A stretch of DNA of 64,000 nt from Dipteronia dyeriana (Eukaryota > Streptophyta > Magnoliopsida > Sapindales > Sapindaceae). The position numbers were made by a program, and so were the translations under genes. Below are positions 58,989-64,000 of the stretch, one piece after another (within the stretch, counting starts at the first letter, position 1; each line of letters begins with the position of its first letter). The DNA is taken from assembly GCA_032871835.1 (NCBI GenBank), contig CM065297.1, forward strand, positions 27,537,598-27,601,597, read 5' to 3'. Under the pieces are notes generated by a model. That model was not told the DNA's origin, did no database searches, and saw only the letters and a list, made by a program, of their open reading frames with translations.

Positions 58989-58996
58989 AGTGCATG

Positions 58997-59946
58997 TAGT
59001 GGTGTAAAAATGGGTCGGTCGGCCCATGAAGTTCACGGGCCGTTCTTGGAACCGCCTGTGAAGGAAGAGGGCTAAACCGCGGCCTGGCCAGGGACGGGCC
59101 TCGTACCGGGCCGCTAGGAGGAGGCCCGGCAGGCCGGCCCGCCTGGCACGCCAATCCGGCGTGCCAGGCCTGTCGAACCGGTTGGCCAATTTTATTTTTT
59201 ATTTTTTTAAAAAAAAAAACCTCCAACGGCTGGAAATCAATTCCAGTCGTTGGCTGACGTCATCAGTGACCCTTCAGGTAGTGGCTATGGCCAGAACTAG
59301 GTTATACTTTTATATTGATGACCCTTCAGGTAGTGGTCAGGGCCAGAACTAGGTTATACTTTTACATATGTATTTATTATTTACTTGTAAGTTGTAAAAC
59401 GGTTGCACTCTTTTTCCCTTACCAAGTTTTTATCCCACTGGGTTTTTCTTGGTAAGGTTTTTAATGAGGCAATCATGTAGATATGTATTACTGAATTCCA
59501 TAAGTGAAAAATAAATAAATAATTAAAAAATTGTTCGTTCTCTTTATTCATTTCAAATCCTAATAATTGTTCGTTCTCTTCATTCATTTTAAATTCTAAA
59601 CCCTTAACCATAAACTATAAATCCTAAACCCTATACCCTAAATCCAAAAAAACGTAATTTGAAAAAAAAAATGGACAAAAAAACTAACCCGCAGGACCAG
59701 GCCCGTTAGGCCTGGCCCAGCCGGCCAGCCAGAAGGGCTCGGCTGGCGGGCCTGGCACGACACGCAGGCACGGCCCCCATGAGGCAGGCCGGCGTGCAGT
59801 GTCGTGCCAGGCCTGCTTCTCTGGAAACAGGCCAGGCATGCCTGGCCCGCGACACCGTCGCTGGCCGGCCATGCTCGGCCTGTTTCCAGAAATGGACTGG
59901 CCAGGCCGTCCCTAATGGGACGGGCCAGTCCATTTTTACACCTGTA
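58997..59946 (-). mobile_element. non-autonomous hAT-type transposon N1
   Basis: 950 bases with imperfect terminal inverted repeats TAGTGGTGTAAAAATGG / TACAGGTGTAAAAATGG and a perfect 8-bp duplication AGTGCATG (58989-58996 and 59947-59954). The 8-bp TSD and this TIR are hallmarks of the hAT superfamily. The ends (about 200 bases each) are GC-rich with many GGCC/GGCCTGGC words, as expected for subterminal transposase-binding repeats, while the centre is AT-rich. No transposase is encoded. A 76-codon ORF in the centre is shared with N2. It lies in the opposite orientation to N2. Confidence 0.9.
59268..59367 (-). repeat. 52-bp tandem repeat, two copies (N1)
   Basis: TGACCCTTCAGGTAGTGG...TAGGTTATACTTTT occurs twice. 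N2 has three. Confidence 0.9.
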
Positions 59947-59976
59947 AGTGCATGCATAAGTGTATAGATTAAATCA

Positions 59977-60202
59977 ATGGGGTTAAAAAATTATTGGCAC
60001 TATTTGAGGGTTATGTTGTGCAAATATCACAACTTTACTAATGTATGTTTAAAAGGCACCAAAAGAGCGTTTGAGACAAAAATACCCCGAAATATTTTAA
60101 CAGTGAAGAAGTTGTCGTTTTCAAAGTCAGAGAGAAGCAACAGTCAAACCGACCGGAAACTAATCGACGGTGAAGTGACCGGAAGAGCTACGATTGACAA
60201 AG
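59977..60202 (+). other. putative 5' untranslated exon of the DUF1985 gene
   Basis: A good donor (CAAAG|GTAAGA at 60202/60203) and the acceptor TTACATTGCAG at 61519 would remove the minisatellite-bearing stretch and place the ATG at the very start of the next exon. Joining the upstream frame would run into a stop, so a non-coding leader is more likely. The transcription start is unknown. The preceding 60 bases could belong to a Mutator-like terminal repeat, but no partner end is in the window. Confidence 0.4.
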
Positions 60203-60420
60203 GTAAGATTGGTTATTTTTCCTCGTTTTTAGTGTTGTTAACTTGCCTTACATGTTAGAATTGAGTTTTGTTGATAGGAATTGTAGAAACCGGTTAAAAT
60301 AGAGAATTGTGAATGGTTGTGGTTTAGATTAGGGTTTGTAATTTGGTCGAATATCTGTTGAGGAAGATGATATCTGGATTTTTGAGACCTTTTTCAAGAA
60401 AATCGAGTTTATTTGATTAG

Positions 60421-61470
60421 TCGAGCTATTTTTGTCGTGAAAAACAGGTGTTGGTAGATCTAGGTTTTTGGAAAAGGAATCGAGCTTTTTTATAAAAGAA
60501 TCGAGCTTTTTAAAAAAAGAATCGAGCCATTTTGAAAAGGATCGAGCTTTTTTGAATAGGTTTCGAGCTTTTTTGAATATGTTCGAAATGATTTAGAATT
60601 AGATCGAGCGTATTTGAAAAAGGATCGAGCTTTTTTGAAAAGGGATCGAGCTTTCTTTAAAAGGGATCGAGATTTTTTTAAAAAGGATCGAGCTTTTTAA
60701 AAAATGGATCGAGCTTTTTTAAAAAGGGATCGAGCTTTTAAAAGGTATCGAGCCTTTTTGAAAGGGATCGAGCCTTTTTGAAAGGGATCGAGCCTTTTTG
60801 AAAGGGATCGAGCCTTTTTGAAAGGGATCGAGCCTTTTAGAAAAGGAATCGAGCTTTTTTGAATATGTTTTGAGCTTTTTTGAATAGGTTCGAGCTGTTT
60901 TTGAATTGGATCGAGCCTATTTGAAAAGGATCGAGCTTTTTTAAAAGGGATCGAGCCTTTTTTAAAAGGGATCGAGCTTTTTTTAAAGGGATCGAGCCTT
61001 TTTGAAAGGGATCGAGCCTTTATGAAAAGTAATCGAGCTTTTTTGAATATGTTTCGAGCTGTTTTTGAATTGGATCAAGCCTATTTGAAAGGGATCGAGC
61101 TTTTTTAAAAGGGATCGAGACTTTTTTAAGAGGGATCGAGCTTTTTTAAAAAGAGGTGGAGGTTATTTTGAAAGGGATCAAGCTTTTTTTAAAGGGATCG
61201 AACCTTTTTGAAAGGGATCGAGCCTTTTTGATAAGGAATCGAGCCTTTATGAAAGGGATCGAGCCTTTTTGAAAGGGATCGAGCCTTTTTGGAAAGGTAT
61301 CGAGCTTTTTTGAATATGTTTCGAGCTGTTTTTGAATTGGATCGAGCCTTTTTGAAAAGGAATCGAGGTTTTTGTAAAGCAATCGAGCTCTTTTGAAAGG
61401 GATCGAGCCTTTTTTAAAAGGAATCGAGACTTTTTGTAAAGCAATCGAGCTGTTTTGAAAGGGATCGAGC
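60421..61470 (+). repeat. minisatellite of about 20 bp in putative first intron
   Basis: Roughly 48 diverged units of the type AAAGGGATCGAGCCTTTTTG occur. Between 60757 and 60840 the copies are nearly perfect at a 20-base step. Each unit is a small inverted repeat (AAAGG...CCTTT). A longer variant, GAATATGTTTCGAGCTG then GAATTGGATCGAGCC, recurs at about 60575, 60861, 61045 and 61312, which points to higher-order amplification. The minus-strand ORFs here are repeat translations. Confidence 0.9.
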
Positions 61471-62278
61471 TTTTTAATAAAATTCTGTCTAATGATGTTG
61501 TATTTCTGTTACATTGCAGATGAGAATTAGGTTGAGGGATTCACTTAAAACTCCAGAAGAATACTGGTACGAGGGCAAACAGACAAGACACAACCATTTT
61601 GATGCCCTCGCCCATATAGACGACGCGCTGAACCGTGTCCTTGTAGATTTTGCAGATGAAGACCGTCGGCGGTTCATGACGTCTTGTTTCAGGCATTTCC
61701 TGACGATGCATAGGGAGATGAAGTTTTCCGGTGGTATTATCCATCGGTTGCTTTTGAGGGAGCTACATCATAACGGCCCCACAGATGAGATGCACTTCAT
61801 GTTAGGAACCCAGTCGGTGAGGTTTTCGAAGGTGGAATTTTGCCTGACCACCGGACTGTGGTTTGGAGTTGTACCAGAGACCACAATGTATGCAGCAGTG
61901 GAGAATGGCATACATGAGCGGTACTTTCCTGGAGCCGAGGAGGTGTCGCTGGAGCAGATTAGGGGTGTTGTCACCTTCACAGATTTCGGACAGGCGTACG
62001 ATGTTGTCAAGCTCTGCCTCTTATATATGCTGAACTGGATACTGATGGGGGTGGATGAGAGATTCAAGATTCCAGTTTGGCAATTTCGGGTGGTTGAGGA
62101 CCTAGATGAGTTCGATGCGTTCCCGTGGGGTGCCTACGTGTACAGGCATTCTATTCACTCATTCAAGCATGCGCTTGACGGACGAAGAGACTGGTTCGAG
62201 CGACATCGACAGGAAAAGGGCGCTGATGTACACAAGGTGAAGACCTACAATATATACGGTCTTTCTCATGCCCTGTTG

Positions 62279-62361
62279 GTAAGAAGTTCGAACTACAAAT
62301 TGTACTTTATTGTTGGTGCCCAAAATTGTATGGATACTTATCATACTTATCCATGATGCAG
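62279..62361 (+). other. intron 1 of DUF1985 coding region
   Basis: TTG|GTAAGA donor and GATGCAG|ATA acceptor, 83 bases, phase 0. Confidence 0.7.
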
Positions 62362-62502
62362 ATATTTGCTTTGGAGGTGATCCCTGAGTTGGCCAAAGAG
62401 ATCGGTGTCCAGAGGGTTACTGATCTGACTCCCTGTATTTTGAAGTGGGAGTTGACCAAACAACCAAAAGGGAAGAAGCTAGCAAGGATTTTCAAAGCCA
62501 GG

Positions 62503-62575
62503 GTATGTATTTATTTTGTTAATGTTTTTATTAGTTAGTATTTGTACAGTGACATTGTTTTAACTAATATTTCAG
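62503..62575 (+). other. intron 2 of DUF1985 coding region
   Basis: AGG|GTATGT donor and ATTTCAG|ATG acceptor, 73 bases, phase 0. Confidence 0.7.
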
Positions 62576-62650
62576 ATGTTTGCGCTCAAGGAACTGGTGC
62601 CGACACCAGTTGAGAGACAAGCACCGTACTATACCTACCTAGACGAGGGG

Positions 62651-63572
62651 TAAAGGTGTAAAAATGGACTGGCCCGGCCCAATAGGGACGGCCTGGCCAG
62701 TCCATTTCTGGAAATAGGCCGAGCCGGCACAGCACGCCGGTCTGCCTCAGGCGGGCCGTGCCTGCGTGCCGTGTAAGGCCGGTCCGCAGGGCCCCTCTGG
62801 TGGGCCTGTCGGGCCAGGCCTAACGGGCCTGGTCCGGCAAGTTAGTTTTTTGGTCCAATTTTTTTTCCAAATTACGTTTTTTTGGATTTAGGGTATAGGG
62901 TTTAGGATTTATAGTTTATGGTTAAAGGTTCAGAATTTAAAATGAATGAAGAGAATGAACAATTATTAGGATTTGAAATGAATAAAGAGAACGAACAATT
63001 TTTTAATTATTTATTTATTTTTCACTTATGGAATTCAGTAATACATATCTACATGATTGCCTCATTAAAAACCTTACCAAGAAAAACCCAGTGGGATAAA
63101 AACTTGGTAAGGGAAAAAGAGTGCAACCGTTTTACAACTTACAAGTAAATAATAAATACATATGTAAAAGTATAACCTAGTTCTGGCCCAAGCCACAACC
63201 TGAAAGGTCATCAATATAAAAGTATAACCTAGTTCTGGTCCAGGCCACTACCTGAAGGGTCATCAATATAAAAGTATAACCTAGTTCTGGCCCTGGCCAC
63301 TACCTGAAGGGTCACTGATGACGTCAGCCAACGGCTGGAATTGATTTATAGCAGTAAGAGGTTTTTTTTAAAATAAAATAAAATAAAAAATTGGCCGACC
63401 GGTCCGCCAGGCCGGATTGGCGTGCCAGGCGGGCCGGCCTGCCAGGCCTCCTCCCAGCGGCCCGGCACGAGGCCTGGCCCTCTTTCTTCACGGGCCGTTC
63501 CAAGAACGGCCCGTGAACTTCATGGGCCGGTCGGACCGGCCTGTCACCGGCCGGCCCATTTTTACACCACTA
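62651..63572 (+). mobile_element. non-autonomous hAT-type transposon N2 in exon 3
   Basis: 922 bases. Ends are TAAAGGTGTAAAAATGG and CCATTTTTACACCACTA. A perfect 8-bp duplication ACGAGGGG flanks it (62643-62650 and 63573-63580). It is closely related to N1 but inverted: the shared 76-codon central ORF differs by one residue. It splits the DUF1985 reading frame between Gly and Trp codons. Removing element plus one TSD restores the frame. Confidence 0.92.
63166..63321 (+). repeat. 52-bp tandem repeat, three copies (N2)
   Basis: Units AAAAGTATAACCTAGTTCTGG... start at 63166, 63218 and 63270. Confidence 0.92.
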
Positions 63573-63760
63573 ACGAGGGGTGGACCATGTATGTAGAAGA
63601 TGACATGGATGATATACCGCCTGAGGTCCCTGATCAGACCACCTTATGCGGGATTAGTGGTACAGACAGGATCATTGACAGTGAGGGATCTGAGCCCGCT
63701 GCTAGGAGTTTGAGGCCCAGTGACAGTGAGGGATATCAGACAGACCCTCAATGAAAAAGG

Positions 63761-63802
63761 CATAGGCATAGGCATAGGCATAGGCATAGGCATAGGCATA
63801 GG
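63761..63802 (+). repeat. (CATAGG)7 hexanucleotide repeat encoding His-Arg
   Basis: Seven perfect hexamers lie in the frame of exon 3, reading His-Arg repeatedly. The frame is interrupted by TGA six bases upstream. Confidence 0.95.
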
Positions 63803-63877
63803 CGGGTTCGGTTTTCTACCCCCAGACATGGTACATCTGCAGAGGATTCCCGTGGAAGCGTTGGACGTGATGGAAAG

Positions 63878-63956
63878 GTAAGCTGAAAACAAAGTTAAGT
63901 GTTTTTTAGTAACACCTGTTGATAGTTTTGTACTAACATTGTAGACATGATTTCAG
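63878..63956 (+). other. intron 3 of DUF1985 coding region
   Basis: AAAG|GTAAGC donor and GATTTCAG|GCT acceptor, 79 bases, phase 0. The next exon is open to the window end. Confidence 0.6.
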
Positions 63957-64000
63957 GCTCAGTTGACTGAAATGTTGAACGATGTGTGTGAAGCCCTCTG

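Larger units (their letters stand above)
61520..64000 (+). pseudogene. DUF1985-domain gene of a Mutator-like element, disrupted by N2; continues past window
   Basis: Coding exons inferred by splice sites: 61520-62278, 62362-62502, 62576-62650 joined to 63581-63877 after removal of N2, and 63957 onward. All junctions are phase 0. Exon 1 gives a domain with EMKFSGGIIHRLLLRELHHN, FSKVEFCLTTGLWFGVVPE and YGLSHALL, and exon 2 with FALEVIPELAKEIG. This is the DUF1985 pattern found in plant proteins that often end in a Ulp1-type SUMO protease and ride in Mutator-like transposons. The protease part would lie beyond the window and was not seen. A TGA at 63752-63754 stops the frame just before a (His-Arg)7 run, and N2 splits exon 3. 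Apart from these two lesions the frame is clean, so inactivation looks recent. Confidence 0.7.

Noticed and set aside
58920..59226. GC-rich ORFs rich in Arg, Pro and Ala
   Set aside because: They are translations of the GGCC-rich terminal part of hAT element N1. Similar ORFs in N2 have the same origin.
59598..59645. Telomere-like AAACCCTA words
   Set aside because: There are only a few imperfect words, and the same string exists in N2 at 62880-62930. They are part of the hAT element, not an interstitial telomere.
61146..61444. Lysine/phenylalanine-rich minus-strand ORFs
   Set aside because: They are translations of the minisatellite in the putative first intron.
60421..61470. Regular spaced repeats that could suggest a CRISPR array
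   Set aside because: Units are about 20 bases, abut without unique spacers and are diverged. This is a eukaryotic minisatellite.
59381..63148. Identical 76-codon ORF in N1 and N2 as a possible transposase piece
   Set aside because: It is repeated because the two transposons are recent copies. It is too short and has no BED or hAT dimerisation signature, and part of it is a DNA motif common in plant repeats.
63644..63892. Minus-strand ORF with a Met-Pro repeat
   Set aside because: It is the reverse reading of the CATAGG hexamer in the DUF1985 exon.

Overview
This window looks like transposon-packed, non-coding plant DNA, most likely from a eudicot. It is AT-rich. It holds Tat-lineage Ty3/gypsy retrotransposons carrying an extra antisense reading frame, a Ty1/copia family with LTRs of about 2.1-2.4 kb, a gag-only retrotransposon family with an Athila-style tRNA-Asp primer site, two hAT-type non-autonomous DNA transposons, and a DUF1985 gene of the kind carried by Mutator-like elements. 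I see no ordinary host gene, CRISPR array, rRNA or intact tRNA gene. No species is claimed.

Left part (1-10534). The 3' end of a Tat element (J: antisense ORF, PPT, 3' LTR ending at 4933) sits inside a copia LTR (E1, to 5576). E1 in turn interrupts the integrase region of an older Tat remnant (M, to 7262). A 130-bp LTR scrap follows, then a long LTR-like block (P, about 7413-9905) with a TATA box, an initiator-Met-type primer site and a tRNA-like (possibly SINE) insertion.

Centre (10535-51150). One gag-only retrotransposon on the minus strand (H) has been inflated by insertions. Tat element D (11601-41118, TSD GATAC) lies in H. Copia solo LTRs A (TSD CGAAC) and F (TSD TCTTT) lie in D. Tat element G (27777-39941, TSD ATAAA) lies in F. 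A copia LTR with a stub of pol (B) lies in G. H was also hit by a Tat-type solo LTR (L), a copia solo LTR (C, TSD GGTGA) and a 2.8-kb copia-like block (I). D and G keep recognisable gag, protease, RT, RNase H and integrase, but all are broken by stops, frameshifts or catalytic substitutions.

Right part (51151-64000). K is a plus-strand relative of H: 5'-truncated LTR, PBS, gag-like coiled coil and variant zinc knuckle, long non-coding tract, hairpin plus PPT, full 3' LTR. From about 59.96 kb begins a spliced DUF1985 gene with a candidate first intron packed with a minisatellite of about 20 bp. Two hAT-type elements (N1, N2) with perfect 8-bp TSDs lie in opposite orientation, one upstream of this gene and one inside its third coding exon. 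The gene runs off the right edge.

Nothing here amounts to a clearly new biological system. The most informative structures are the nested insertions, which can be peeled using the TSDs, the gag-only family, and the freshly disrupted DUF1985 gene with its intronic repeat.
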